Below are positions 46,176 through 57,168 of a stretch of 64,000 nucleotides of DNA, piece after piece. The translations under genes were made by a program, and so were the position numbers. The stretch comes from Conus ventricosus (Eukaryota > Mollusca > Gastropoda > Neogastropoda > Conidae). The notes under the pieces were generated by a model. The model did not search any database. It was not told the DNA's origin and saw nothing but the letters and a program-made list of their open reading frames with translations. Position 1 is the stretch's first letter, and the number at the start of each line of letters is the position of its first letter. Location: NCBI GenBank assembly GCA_018398815.1, contig CM031616.1:68554545-68618544 (forward strand), written 5' to 3'.

Positions 46176-46323
46176 TCCTGGGTTTTGTTCACACATCTCT
46201 CCTACCATCACCCAAACCCTACCCCCATGCCTAATCCACACAGCACTTACCGAATACATTCCGGAGAAACACACTGTGAACGATGAGAAGAAATATCCCC
46301 ACAGGCTTTGAGTAGTCAGCCAT
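19999..46323 (-). CDS. Ig-superfamily type I membrane receptor, about 26-kb gene
   Basis: Minus-strand exons, in order: 46323-46251 (signal peptide), 39632-39291, possible microexon 29466-29447, 28800-28572, 27784-27499, 26804-26521, 23901-23569, 22324-22187 (transmembrane) and perhaps 20057-19999. All are bounded by GT-AG and nearly all junctions are phase 1, as expected for Ig domains. The product, roughly 570-590 residues, would be a cell-surface protein with about five Ig-like domains. One domain shows the hallmark YEDSGRYLC. Ligand and role are unknown; adhesion or immune recognition is an inference from architecture. The two exons at 27.6 and 26.6 kb carry three apparent one-base deletions, so the locus is either mis-assembled or a pseudogene. 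Introns are full of retroelements and minisatellites. Confidence 0.7.
20340..20930. repeat. (GT)n arrays with two very long G tracts
   Basis: GT-rich sequence contains 61 G at 20369-20429 and 48 G at 20563-20610, each within a similar GTGTGC..TGTTATGGTGTGG context, so the whole block is an imperfect two-unit repeat. Predicted polyglycine or polycysteine frames are artefacts. Confidence 0.95.
20930..21240. other. Gene-free stretch with (GCT)n
   Basis: A trinucleotide GCT/ACT run lies at about 21165-21210; otherwise nothing is recognised. Confidence 0.5.
21243..21320 (+). mobile_element. tRNA-like SINE head
   Basis: ATGGCAAAGTGATTAGTATG (A-box-like) is followed by GGGTTCAAATCC (B-box-like) with tRNA spacing. 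It resembles the heads at 62580 and at 54766 (minus). Because it lies in repeat sequence and does not fold cleanly as an acceptor stem, it is called a SINE head rather than a tRNA gene. Confidence 0.6.
21320..21780. other. Gene-free stretch
   Basis: AT-rich. It may include the body of the preceding SINE; no coding region is recognised. Confidence 0.4.
21785..21850 (-). repeat. Penelope-type terminal repeat fragment
   Basis: On the minus strand it reads CATGAAGAAAACCTAAGGTT then GAAACACG, similar to the repeat at 59230-59536. The AACC/GGTT arms and GAAAC resemble a hammerhead stem II and 3' core. Confidence 0.45.
22187..22324 (-). CDS. Ig receptor exon: transmembrane segment
   Basis: An acceptor follows AAATCCAG and the donor is AAAG/GTACTA. 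The 46-codon exon encodes a Pro/Ala/Thr stalk ([16 protein letters not shown]), then about 25 hydrophobic residues ([20 protein letters not shown] and onward) and a basic stop-transfer (MKRMK). Phase 1 at both ends matches the preceding Ig exon. The hydrophobic stretch and positive-inside rule make this the membrane anchor of a type I protein. Confidence 0.75.
22583..22925. repeat. (GT)n and GA/CAGA microsatellites
   Basis: A GT run is followed by an imperfect tandem repeat (ATCTTTATGTC, then GAGAGAGA and ACAGACAGAC) in an intron of the Ig receptor. Confidence 0.85.
23040..23345 (-). mobile_element. LINE RNase H/C-terminal fragment
   Basis: The minus strand encodes [15 protein letters not shown], matching the last conserved block of a LINE-type RNase H (W-P-S-H...N-E-A-D), then a spacer and [18 protein letters not shown], the motif that follows RNase H in such elements. 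It is 5'- and 3'-truncated and sits in the intron before the transmembrane exon, in the same strand sense as the receptor. It has no splice phase fit and is not a receptor exon. Confidence 0.7.
23569..23901 (-). CDS. Ig receptor exon: membrane-proximal Ig-like domain
   Basis: The exon has 111 codons, phase 1 at both ends; acceptor TTCAACAG, donor AAAG/GTAGGC. The frame is fully open. It includes [11 protein letters not shown] and the late-strand motif [19 protein letters not shown], which matches the D-x-G-x-Y region of Ig folds but lacks the usual cysteine there. It encodes an Ig-like domain next to the membrane. Confidence 0.75.
24118..24205. repeat. Short tandem repeat, about 33-bp units
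   Basis: Three units of CACCTGACTGGAGATAGCAT type, intronic. Confidence 0.7.
24230..24690 (+). mobile_element. Decayed LINE reverse-transcriptase C-terminal fragment
   Basis: Frames on the plus strand resemble the conserved LINE block after the RT core: two similar pieces with [19 protein letters not shown] and EEVDHFKY, then [17 protein letters not shown], matching the family pattern KxKLxLYxSLVxxxLLYGC. An R-Q-I-Q-x-x-K-x-K-C-like tail follows. Stops and shifts are frequent. The two similar openings suggest an internal duplication. Confidence 0.6.
24706..24995 (+). repeat. About 65-bp diverged minisatellite
   Basis: Four to five units of AGTTCAGTATGGGCATAAGA, then AGAACCTCTCCTTGCAGTTA, then GTGTCATCAGC. 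Each contains a pyrimidine tract plus TTGCAG on the plus strand, antisense to the receptor. Confidence 0.8.
25100..26225. repeat. About 41-bp minisatellite
   Basis: About 25 units read ACAATGATAATAATGGAC, then AAATATCTTGCCAACA, then GTCAGGGG, with variation (ACTATCATGCTAAGGGTCATG types). A higher-order repeat pattern is visible between about 25540 and 25960. Confidence 0.95.
26521..26804 (-). CDS. Ig receptor exon: canonical Ig domain (frameshifted)
   Basis: Acceptor GGCTGTTTCAG and donor CGAT/GTGAGT. It encodes [17 protein letters not shown] and then, one base out of frame, [20 protein letters not shown] and [17 protein letters not shown]. The D-x-G-x-Y-x-C motif is diagnostic of an Ig fold. 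Length is 284 nt where phase 1 to phase 1 needs 285, so a single base is missing near 26691-26706. Adding one would restore a single frame. This could be an assembly error or a real inactivating deletion. Confidence 0.75.
27110..27395. repeat. (GT)n and (GA)n microsatellites
   Basis: GT-rich then GA/ACAGAG-rich intronic sequence. Confidence 0.9.
27499..27784 (-). CDS. Ig receptor exon: Ig-like domain (two frameshifts)
   Basis: Acceptor TGTTTTGCCAG and donor GGAT/GTGAGG. Three successive frames give [31 protein letters not shown] and [20 protein letters not shown], followed by LVFRCYVEW. Cysteines in the B- and F-strand positions and the GRLQW tryptophan support an Ig-like fold. The 286-nt exon is two bases short of a multiple of three; the breaks fall at about 27745-27753 and 27627-27631, both next to G runs. 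Confidence 0.7.
27800..28570. other. Ig receptor intron
   Basis: It contains a GT/GCGC microsatellite (28245-28320). No other feature is recognised. Confidence 0.5.
28572..28800 (-). CDS. Ig receptor exon: Ig-like domain half
   Basis: The exon has 76 codons plus one base, phase 0 in and phase 1 out; acceptor ATTCCCCCCAG and donor ATAT/GTGAGT. The frame is open: [25 protein letters not shown] and [12 protein letters not shown], with paired cysteines and a Y-x-Y late strand. The phase-0 entry does not match the phase-1 exit of the preceding domain exon, which is what points to the microexon at 29447-29466. Confidence 0.7.
29447..29466 (-). CDS. Possible 20-nt microexon of the Ig receptor
   Basis: On the minus strand a long pyrimidine run ending TTTTTAACAG is followed by exactly 20 nt and then GTGAGT. 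Inserted between the exons at 39291-39632 (phase 1 out) and 28572-28800 (phase 0 in) it converts the phase and adds VEMHMRS without a stop. Without it, or with the alternative donor of the previous exon, the reading frame fails. It is inferred from sequence alone. Confidence 0.45.
29600..29890. other. GC-richer block, possible LTR remnant
   Basis: Sequence from TGTTACTTGCC (29663) to CACGGTTACA (about 29878) starts with TG and ends with CA and is GC-richer than the flanks. No target duplication, primer site or polyA signal is clear. The weak assignment is offered only to describe the block. Confidence 0.2.
30144..30216. repeat. Short inverted repeat
   Basis: CTGACACATGGCATTGAAC at about 30147 and its inverse GTTCAATGCCATGTGTCAG at about 30196 form a hairpin with about 30 bp of loop. 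Confidence 0.65.
30250..30520. repeat. Long (GT)n microsatellite
   Basis: About 270 bp of GT with GC and GG interruptions, followed by GCGCACACG sequence. A run of about 18 G lies at 30565-30582. Confidence 0.95.
30872..33768. repeat. 85-bp minisatellite
   Basis: About 30 units of 85 bp: ATGTATGTTTGTGCTTGCA, ACACGTGCAGTGTAGCACG, TTGTTACTGTTTGTGGACAA, AGCAGCAAGTTTTAAGC and TATCAGCAAA. The left third uses ACCAGC and GGTTGTGC variants, the right part TATCAGC. A 2x higher-order unit (units with GTACGTTTG and CACGTAGTTAC) repeats at about 33060-33480. Because 85 is not a multiple of 3, the repeated 67-codon frames are by-products of the array. Confidence 0.97.
31507..31819 (+). mobile_element. 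SINE family 1 inserted in the 85-bp array
   Basis: It is complete, from CCTGCCTTGGTTTAAGGC to the (CAA)n tail, with the central domain CGAAGTCGGAGTGTGGCTGC at about 31658. A perfect 12-bp duplication AACACGTTGTTG (31495-31506 and 31820-31831) of minisatellite sequence flanks it, which fixes the insertion point precisely. Confidence 0.92.
33770..34260. other. Gene-free stretch
   Basis: AT-rich, nothing recognised. Confidence 0.4.
34263..34580. repeat. About 37-bp minisatellite
   Basis: Eight to nine units of GACATTTTGCGCTGTATCAC then AGCATGGCTGCATTGT, diverging to the right. Confidence 0.9.
34840..35340 (-). repeat. Retroelement-derived dispersed repeat
   Basis: The minus strand of about 34965-35060 matches 48950-49040 on the plus strand (GAGGACAGTACTTCTCTGGG, then CCTACCTGCACCTTCGG). 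It also holds a diverged direct repeat of about 45 bp (TTCTCAACGGTAAGCGTGA, at about 34925 and 35249). No complete gene is present. Confidence 0.55.
35552..36595 (+). mobile_element. LINE fragment: RNase H and C-terminal domain with 3' end
   Basis: An uninterrupted frame runs to the stop at 36361-36363. It carries the RNase H blocks [11 protein letters not shown] (catalytic Glu), [13 protein letters not shown] (Asp) and [20 protein letters not shown] (Asp). Downstream is a Cys-His cluster ([16 protein letters not shown]) typical of LINE C-termini. The first RNase H aspartate and the RT lie upstream and are lost; a (CA)n run at 35513-35550 marks the break. The 3' UTR ends TGTGGATAGACGTTAAATTG then (CAA)n. 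It is young-looking because the frame is intact, but not autonomous. Confidence 0.85.
36565..36657. repeat. (CA)n(TA)n microsatellite
   Basis: It abuts the LINE tail and then the left Penelope-like copy. An inverted TA/CA array lies beyond the right copy at 37787-37850. Confidence 0.9.
36718..37098 (-). mobile_element. Penelope-like element, 5'-truncated copy (inverted)
   Basis: This arm is the near-perfect reverse complement of 37415-37787. On the minus strand it encodes [20 protein letters not shown] then [20 protein letters not shown], the C-terminal half of the GIY-YIG endonuclease domain found in Penelope-like elements. The 3' non-coding part includes GAGGAGAGCGC..GCTTGAAAC. Confidence 0.8.
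37099..37787 (+). mobile_element. Penelope-like element, 5'-truncated copy with GIY-YIG domain
   Basis: The plus strand encodes, with two one-base shifts, a CNC..K linker and [16 protein letters not shown] (the conserved Cys-rich block before the nuclease). [20 protein letters not shown] follows (GIY-YIG core: YIG, then R and H), then [18 protein letters not shown] and [21 protein letters not shown]. The RT domain is missing. The copy lies head-to-head with the inverted copy at 36718-37098 and ends in a TA/CA microsatellite. CTGAGGA (37710-37716) and GAAAC (37732-37736) resemble a hammerhead core. Confidence 0.85.
37787..38105. repeat. (TA)n, (CT)n and ACGC-rich microsatellites
   Basis: TA run, then CT run (37900-37945), then CACACG/GCACGC repeats to about 38105. 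CCTGTGCCTGTCTGTATGAG at about 37859 resembles 35468-35490, hinting at a shared flanking repeat. Confidence 0.9.
38105..38280. other. Gene-free stretch
   Basis: AT-rich, nothing recognised. Confidence 0.4.
38285..38490. repeat. About 60-bp minisatellite with G tract
   Basis: About four units of CTGATCTCAGATTAAACTGA, then CAGATTGAAAGTAG and TTTT. One unit has 20 G (38401-38420) in place of the T run. Confidence 0.85.
38500..39285. other. Ig receptor intron with low-complexity runs
   Basis: GT, TTC/CTT and GTT repeats (39055-39100). No exon is recognised. Confidence 0.5.
39291..39632 (-). CDS. Ig receptor exon: first extracellular Ig-like domain
   Basis: The exon has 114 codons, open throughout; acceptor CATCCTATGTGCAG. 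It is Cys-rich and opens with [28 protein letters not shown] gives the B-strand Cys and a Trp, and LRGLSCQD gives a later Cys. It starts in phase 1 after the signal-peptide exon. The phase-1 donor is ATTG/GTCAGT; the stronger-looking GTGAGT four bases on would exit in phase 2 and lead to stops in the known downstream exons. Confidence 0.75.
39790..39915. repeat. (CT)n(CA)n microsatellite
   Basis: Simple repeats in an Ig receptor intron. Confidence 0.9.
40205..40440 (-). repeat. Dispersed repeat tail plus CA/ACGC microsatellite
   Basis: CAGCCGACC..AAGGACCATA, then CAAGGCTGTAAC (40245-40285), is the reverse complement of the tail seen at 19250-19300 and 56650-56700. A CA and (CGCA)n microsatellite follows to 40440. 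Confidence 0.55.
40575..40710. repeat. (GT)n and poly-G
   Basis: GT run 40569-40635 and a G tract of about 20 at 40688-40707. Confidence 0.9.
40770..40965 (+). mobile_element. Diverged fragment of the long tRNA-headed retroposon
   Basis: CCAGAGTTCACTTGGCTATAGG, CTTCATCCACTTACTGGATG and GCTGCTCAAATTTCCTTAAC align with 62757-62875 and, inverted, with 54560-54660. The head and tail are missing. Confidence 0.6.
40993..41399 (-). mobile_element. SINE family 2, complete copy with target duplication
   Basis: Read on the minus strand it starts GTCGGAATAGCTCAGCTGG (A box) and has GGGTTCGAATT (B box) and the GGGGGATTTTTCCCTCGG and ACACGTAAAATCCCATCACC body. The central domain (GATGGAGTATGGCTGCC) and the GTATCAGCCTGCGTACGCAG/AAAG tail follow. 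A perfect 14-bp duplication CCCCTGTTGGGTAG flanks it (40979-40992 and 41400-41413). It is 407 bp long and lies in an Ig receptor intron. Confidence 0.93.
41499..41735 (+). mobile_element. SINE family 2, diverged 5' half
   Basis: GCTGGAATAGCTCAATCAGT, then GGGGGATTTTTCCCTCGGAG and ACGACACGTGACACATGGCA. The tRNA-like head is mutated and the central domain and tail are absent. Confidence 0.8.
41740..42730. other. Ig receptor intron, gene-free
   Basis: Near 41870-41910 there is AAAGTGCCTGGCG..TATAAGTAAC, a phrase also suggestive of a retroposon tail. AAAC-rich runs occupy 42425-42485. No coding region. Confidence 0.4.
42738..42830. repeat. (CA)n microsatellite
   Basis: About 70 bp of CA followed by GTGTGT. 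Confidence 0.95.
42870..43340. other. Gene-free stretch
   Basis: AT-rich; nothing recognised. It may belong to the adjacent LINE relic. Confidence 0.4.
43345..43780 (-). mobile_element. L1-like LINE C-terminal relic
   Basis: The minus strand reads [17 protein letters not shown], then [20 protein letters not shown] and [11 protein letters not shown]. This follows the L1/Tx1-type C-terminal pattern LWxNxxI..W..KGI..V.D....NG...S..E. It is truncated at both sides with no intact RT. Confidence 0.6.
43790..44070. other. Ig receptor intron, unassigned
   Basis: An open frame on the plus strand (43861-44070) continues beyond the SINE pieces at 44380-44520 ([18 protein letters not shown]). The SINEs may therefore have split an older coding-like sequence; the family is not recognised. 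Confidence 0.25.
44073..44371 (+). mobile_element. SINE family 1, 5'-truncated copy plus tandem tail copy
   Basis: 44073-44262 starts at the central domain (CGAAGTCGGAGTGTGGCTGC) and ends AGCCAGGGTACAA(CAA)n. A second tail copy follows at once (44263-44371) with a tripled GGAGTCTTTT unit and its own (CAA)n. The direct arrangement suggests slippage or unequal exchange at the CAA tail. Confidence 0.8.
44695..45655. repeat. 33-bp minisatellite
   Basis: About 29 units of ACTTTTTGAATTAGCAAAG then ACGTGAGGAAAAGT. Because 33 is a multiple of three, frames stay open on the minus strand and give 11-residue repeats ([22 protein letters not shown]). No start, splice site or signal peptide makes a gene likely. 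It lies in the first Ig receptor intron. Confidence 0.95.
45660..45920. other. Gene-free stretch
   Basis: CCACC/CTCC-rich, then unremarkable intron sequence. Confidence 0.4.
45923..46173. repeat. (CA)n microsatellite
   Basis: About 250 bp of CA with few interruptions, just inside the first intron of the Ig receptor. Confidence 0.97.
46251..46323 (-). CDS. Ig receptor exon 1: signal peptide
   Basis: The start at 46323 is chosen because an in-frame hydrophobic core follows. The peptide [20 protein letters not shown] has a lysine before a run of [10 protein letters not shown], as in a secretory signal. The exon ends TTCG/GTAAGT in phase 1, matching the phase-1 acceptor of the first Ig exon. 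An upstream in-frame methionine exists but would put the hydrophobic core internally. The 5' UTR extent is unknown. Confidence 0.7.
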
Positions 46324-46519
46324 TGCAGTCCTGCTCTGACGCTTTTTGACCCACTGACATCGACAACAGAGAACTTCAAGTCCCGCACTGATGACAATCA
46401 ACCAGGAAGTAAATGGGTACCAGGAAAATTCAAAGTTCAAGATGCGATGTTTTTCCAGTGAAGTGATACAGGAAAAAAAATTGTATCGGTTTTGCATTGA
46501 CCAACACAGACAGGATGTA

Positions 46520-46520
46520 C

Positions 46521-46588
<68 letters not shown>

Positions 46589-46590
46589 TG
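46520..46590. repeat. (GA)n microsatellite
   Basis: GA run immediately 5' of a SINE; another GA run lies 3' of it (46990-47046). Confidence 0.95.
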
Positions 46591-46986
46591 GGCCGGAATA
46601 GCTCAGTTGGTAGAGCGCCGGACTCGTGATCCTGGCGTTGCGGGTTCGAATTTCGGTATAGGGGGATTTTTCCCTCGGAGTTAACATTGGTTCTGACTCC
46701 ATTCCCCATATAGTCCTTCGAATGAGACTATAAACCGAGGTTCCGTGTGTGAACGCATGCATAACATCTTGCGCACACGTAAAATCCCATCACCAACTTT
46801 CGGAAGAGAAGGCCAGTTTGGCCGTTGGTATGGATGACACGTGACACATAGCATGCACCTTCCCCGAAGATGGAGTATGGCTGCCTTAATGGCGGGATAA
46901 AAAAGGGTCATACACACAAAACTCCACTGCCTGGCTATACAGGGAGTGTCCGCAGGAGTATCAGCCTGCGTACGCAGAAAGAAAAG

Positions 46987-46995
<9 letters not shown>
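46591..46995 (+). mobile_element. SINE family 2, complete copy
   Basis: tRNA-like head GGCCGGAATAGCTCAGTTGG (A box 46599-46616; B box GGGTTCGAATT 46642-46652), body, central domain (46862-46920) and tail CCTGCGTACGCAGAAAGAAAAG. GA repeats on both sides may be its target sequence. The head looks like a tRNA gene but continues into the SINE body and lacks a matching 3' acceptor strand. Confidence 0.9.
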
Positions 46996-47039
<44 letters not shown>

Positions 47040-47048
<9 letters not shown>

Positions 47049-47216
47049 CATACATTGAATGTGTGTGTGTGTGTCTGCTTGTCTGTCTGTCCATTTTTTT
47101 TATGCGTGCATGCGTGCGCGCATGTGCATGTGTGTGTGGATGGGCACAAAGGAACAACAATTAAACTACTAGACATAAAATTGAAGAACACACACATGCG
47201 CATGCGCGCGCGCACC

Positions 47217-47247
<31 letters not shown>

Positions 47248-47520
47248 ATGCGCGTATATCCACACCTACAACACACATAGACATACACACTGACTGACAT
47301 GCAACATAATGAAGCCGAACCACCGCCATTTATACTGCAGCAAAGCGACAATCAGAGAATCAGGGACACGCTTGGTGGAGGAAGACAGGGTCGGCGGAAT
47401 AAGGCGGTTTTTCTGGCACTCCAAAAAGGCGATAGTCAAAAACAAAATGTCAGATCCCACTTGGATAAGAAAATGTCCGTTTGACCAGTCCGAGTCACGT
47501 TCCTTTCAACTTCTCAGCGA
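47040..47520. other. Gene-free stretch with GT, poly-C and CA repeats
   Basis: Poly-C lies at 47215-47232 between CGCGCGCAC and CACACA. No gene is recognised. Confidence 0.5.
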
Positions 47521-47544
47521 TTCATTCATTCTGTATTCTACTTT

Positions 47545-47645
47545 TAAAGTTCACACCAATTTTAATGTTGCATACAGTTGATTATTCTGGCTTCCAACAC
47601 CAATCTTAATGTTGCATACAGTTGATTATTCTGGCTCCCAGTGCA
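47545..47645. repeat. Two-copy 47-bp direct repeat
   Basis: ACACCAATTTTAATGTTGCA, then TACAGTTGATTATTCTGGCT, is present twice in tandem with few changes. Confidence 0.85.
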
Positions 47646-47649
47646 TCCC

Positions 47650-48721
47650 AGTAGACTTTCTGTTCAACGCAGGCCTCAGCCCAGAATCTACCGGCCCCCA
47701 CCTGCAACTCCATCAGCATATCAGAGGCGAAGTTCAGAATGCTAGAGCCTTGCTCAGCACCAAGTGTTTGCATGGAATAACAGTCGGTGCATAGCGGTCT
47801 GTTGGTTCCGTGACCCGACCAATAACATCATGCTGTTCCAGACTGTTAAGTTCTGCTCTGACTTATTCTTTGAAGGGCAGAGTCAAGCATCTTGGAGTGG
47901 CAACAGCGAAAGGGCTTTGAATTTCTTTTAGGCCGACCTAATATCATATTTTCAGGATTCCTAAGCCAGAATATGGACTGTGGTGTGTCTCTATTTGACA
48001 CCAAGAGCACAGACACAATCAGCCGTGTCTCCCTGATGAGTCCGATCCAGCGGACGAAAGGCCTAGGAGCAGGCAATACAAATAAATGTGCCTTCGAGAG
48101 AGATTATGATGGTTCCCTCAGGCAGCTAGTGAAGGGCATCTCATAGTTATAATATATTCCCCCATTTTCTTCATCTTCAATTTTTTTTTTTTTTTAAGTT
48201 CAAATCTTTGCCAAGTCATTACTATAACGACTGAAGAATTGTTAACCTGCACTTGTTTTCCACCACTACTTAATTGTTCACCAGAATACAATTTGGAAAG
48301 TCTTGTTGATAGACAATTTTGGTGTTTCCTTGAGTTGTTGCATTCTCTTCACCAGTTGAAGGGGTAAGATGGCTGGTCTTCCAAGTAGTGGCTCGTGTAT
48401 TATCGTGATTATTTAGATGTGTAGAAGGTGGGGTGGGGTGGGGATGGGTAGAAATCCCTTTATATGAAAATTTGGAAGTGAGCTTTCAGTTCACCTGAAT
48501 TTCTGCTCTTCCTGGTCCAAAGAGCTTCTTGTTCGCCTTCTCCAGCTGTTTGCTGGTCGGGATTTGTCACTCTAAAATGACGGTGACATCTGCATCAGCA
48601 TCAAATTTGAAGCCTACAGGTCCAAAAGTATCCATATCCATAGTAACTTTTCCATTTCCATGGATGATGTGCAATGACTTTGAGAGCAACCATCCTGAGA
48701 TACAAAGTAATGCTTCTCCTC

Positions 48722-48754
<33 letters not shown>

Positions 48755-48764
48755 TTCTTCTTCT

Positions 48765-48834
<70 letters not shown>

Positions 48835-48900
48835 TCGGTGGATCGTTTTGGAGTGGCAAACAGCAGATATGACATTTTTGGAGGTTCTTCCCACATTACT
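47650..48900. other. Gene-free stretch with microsatellites
   Basis: A CAT/CTT/CT compound microsatellite occupies 48720-48830. Short frames on both strands (e.g. 47892-48146) have no recognised family. Confidence 0.4.
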
Positions 48901-48904
48901 GCCA

Positions 48905-49295
48905 TGCTGTGAGACTACAAGCGAGGCTGTGGGATACACACGGCAGATGCTTGACGAGGATCGCTCTCAGCTGGTTTGTTCGGCGGTTTGAAGACAGTAC
49001 TTCTCTGGGTCCTACCCGCACCTTCGGATGTATTTTGTTCTTTTCTTTTCTTGGTCCTGTTCCTGTGCTATGTCCAAGTGACTGGGAGCTTCCTCTATGT
49101 CTGGGTGGATTTGGTTCACTCGGTGGTATAGCCTCCAATGATTGTGGAACACTTCCTGCAAGACTGTCCCATACATCAAAAGCAAAGAGCAGAGACCCGG
49201 CATGCCGACACATCGACGAGGGAGAAGCTCTATGGATATCTGGAGGGCCTCCGCCGTACAGCAGCCTTCGTTAGCGCCTCTGGGATCCTGTCTGA
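48905..49295 (+). mobile_element. LINE 3' terminal relic with (GAA)n tail
   Basis: About 48950-49060 matches the repeat at 34965-35060 (inverted). 49136-49300 encodes MIVEHFLQDCPIHQKQRAET, then REKLYGYLEGLRRTAAFVSA. This is the terminal H-x-L-x-x-C-P block and closing helix typical of RNase H-bearing LINEs of the I/Nimb type (family knowledge). Confidence 0.65.
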
Positions 49296-49382
49296 GTGTA
49301 TGAAGAAGAAGAGAAGAAGAAGAAGAAGAAGAAGAAGGAGAAGAAGAAGAAGAAGAAGAAGAAGAAGAAGAAGAAGAAGAAA
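49296..49382. repeat. (GAA)n microsatellite
   Basis: About 85 bp of GAA, directly after the LINE relic, probably grown from its tail. The polyarginine and polylysine frames are artefacts. Confidence 0.95.
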
Positions 49383-49549
49383 GTGGACAAGACCAGGATT
49401 TGTTATGGATGCAGTGTGGGTCTGAGATCTAGATGTTTCATTGGCACAGCAGATATGACTGGTCTTCTCCAAATTTAATTTTTTTTCTCATATTGTGTCA
49501 TCATCGACAGCTGTGACTACTATCTCGCTTATAATTTCTTCTTCATTTT

Positions 49550-50560
49550 GATATTTCAGGGTTTTGCCAGCTTCCGAAGAGCAGCTGTGATGGCGTCTGT
49601 AAGATCTTCCTTGTCCTGGGTCTTTGAGTTATGGGAGTATAATTCATCTCATCATGGGAGCAAGAGTTACCGTACTTATTCGTTATTGACTGTTTATATT
49701 CCCTGCCTTATGTACGATTTCATTTCATACCAATCAAACTGAGGTGACCTGTATTTGGTTCTGTTTCTGTTTGTTTGTTTGCTTGTTTGTTTTTGCGTGT
49801 GTTTGTTTCACTATATTCAAAATCAAAAAGTATGTGCCAGTTTTGAATAAATGTTAATTTGTGTTCGTTCATTACTCTAGTTGTTGCTGGGTACATGTGT
49901 CAGGTAAAGGATATCTAAGGAAGCTTGGAAAGTCTTTATTTTTTCTTCTGTTGTTGTTGTTGTTGTTGTTGTTGTTGCTGCTGCTGCTGTTGTTTTGTTT
50001 TGTTTTTTAGGGATGGGGGTGATGTTTCTGTTTATTCTGTCTGTTCTGTGTCGGTATGTCTGCTGGGCGATTTGGTGCCTTTAGCACCAATCATTTGGAG
50101 TTAAAGGCGGTAATCTCTCTCATCATGGGACCAAGAATTACCCTACTTATTCTTCACTGTTTGCTGTTCCCTACCTTACTTAAAATCGCCCTTCACCCCA
50201 GTCAGACCGGGGTTACCTGTGTTTGTTTCCGTTCGTCTGTGTGTGTATTTGATTTAAAAAAAAAAATAAAGTAAAAAATTATGCCAGTCTTGAATAATTG
50301 TTACGTTGTGCACTCCAATGTTTTTTTTGCTGTATATATGTATCAGGTTCAAGCTACATGAGCAAGCTTGGAGGGGGCGGTTGAGGTGGGGGTGGGAATG
50401 TCTGTTCTGTTTGTCCTGTGTTCACTTTTCTGCGAAACGGTATGGTGTCGTAAACAGCAACCATTTGGAGTTTTCAGCATGTAATTCATCTCTCTTGGGA
50501 GCAAGAGTTATCCTATTAAGTGTTATAAATTTGAGACGGCTATTTTTCACCCTCCTCTTG
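49550..50560 (+). repeat. Three diverged copies of a dispersed repeat
   Basis: Copies at about 49600-49770, 50040-50240 and 50400-50560 share TCATCATGGGAGCAAGAGTT, ACCCTACTTATTC and GTTTA..TTCCCTGCCTTA. The same consensus occurs in the arms of the palindrome at 63124-63432. GTT/GCT runs lie at 49952-49990. Confidence 0.65.
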
Positions 50561-50722
50561 GTCTTCAAACGAACTTTAAAGTTGATCGTGATAAGGTCAT
50601 GGTCTGTTCCAGCACCAGCGTTTAGAAATGTCCTTGTTTTCGTCTTACTTATGCCAGACCTGTACGGGTGTGGCTGACGTGACTTTCACATAGGAATGAA
50701 ACTGACATGACTTATACACAGG

Positions 50723-50760
<38 letters not shown>

Positions 50761-51120
50761 AGGGACATTGGTCTTATTATTAAAATGTAAGCATCTAAAT
50801 CTTTTGTCTGTTCGTTATGATCCTCAAGAGATCCGCACTTTGTGTATATTTGTTTTTTATTGGACAGTTTAGTGTAAATAGAATGTGACAGTCTGTACGG
50901 TTTGTTTACGTATTACACCTCAGCCAGATCAATCAATTTATTTTATCATATGTTTTATTCTATAATAATATGATATAATATCACAACAGCATGGAATGTC
51001 TTTTTGGTATTTTAGAAATATAACAATGAATATATACGTAAACAAATAAGGTGTCTCTATCTCGCACAGCGAAAGGTTTGTGAATCAAGTTGCTTCCACG
51101 TCGTCTGCATTGTATCGTCG
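50560..51120. other. Region upstream of ARL1
   Basis: It includes a CT microsatellite (50725-50759) and AT-rich sequence. No clear TATA box can be assigned; the promoter is presumably within the last few hundred bases before 51171. Confidence 0.35.
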
Positions 51121-51170
51121 GTGATAGTGATAAAAGTGCCTGGCGGAAGCAGACCAGACAAACGTTTAAA

Positions 51171-57168
<5,998 letters not shown>

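Noticed and set aside
46591..46665. tRNA gene
   Set aside because: A and B boxes are good, but the sequence continues into a SINE body repeated at 40993-41399 and lacks a paired acceptor 3' strand.
47892..48146. Coding exon
   Set aside because: Both strands are open over the same stretch, with no splice pair or recognised domain.
48614..48859. Acidic/arginine-rich protein
   Set aside because: Translation of CAT, CTT and CT repeats.
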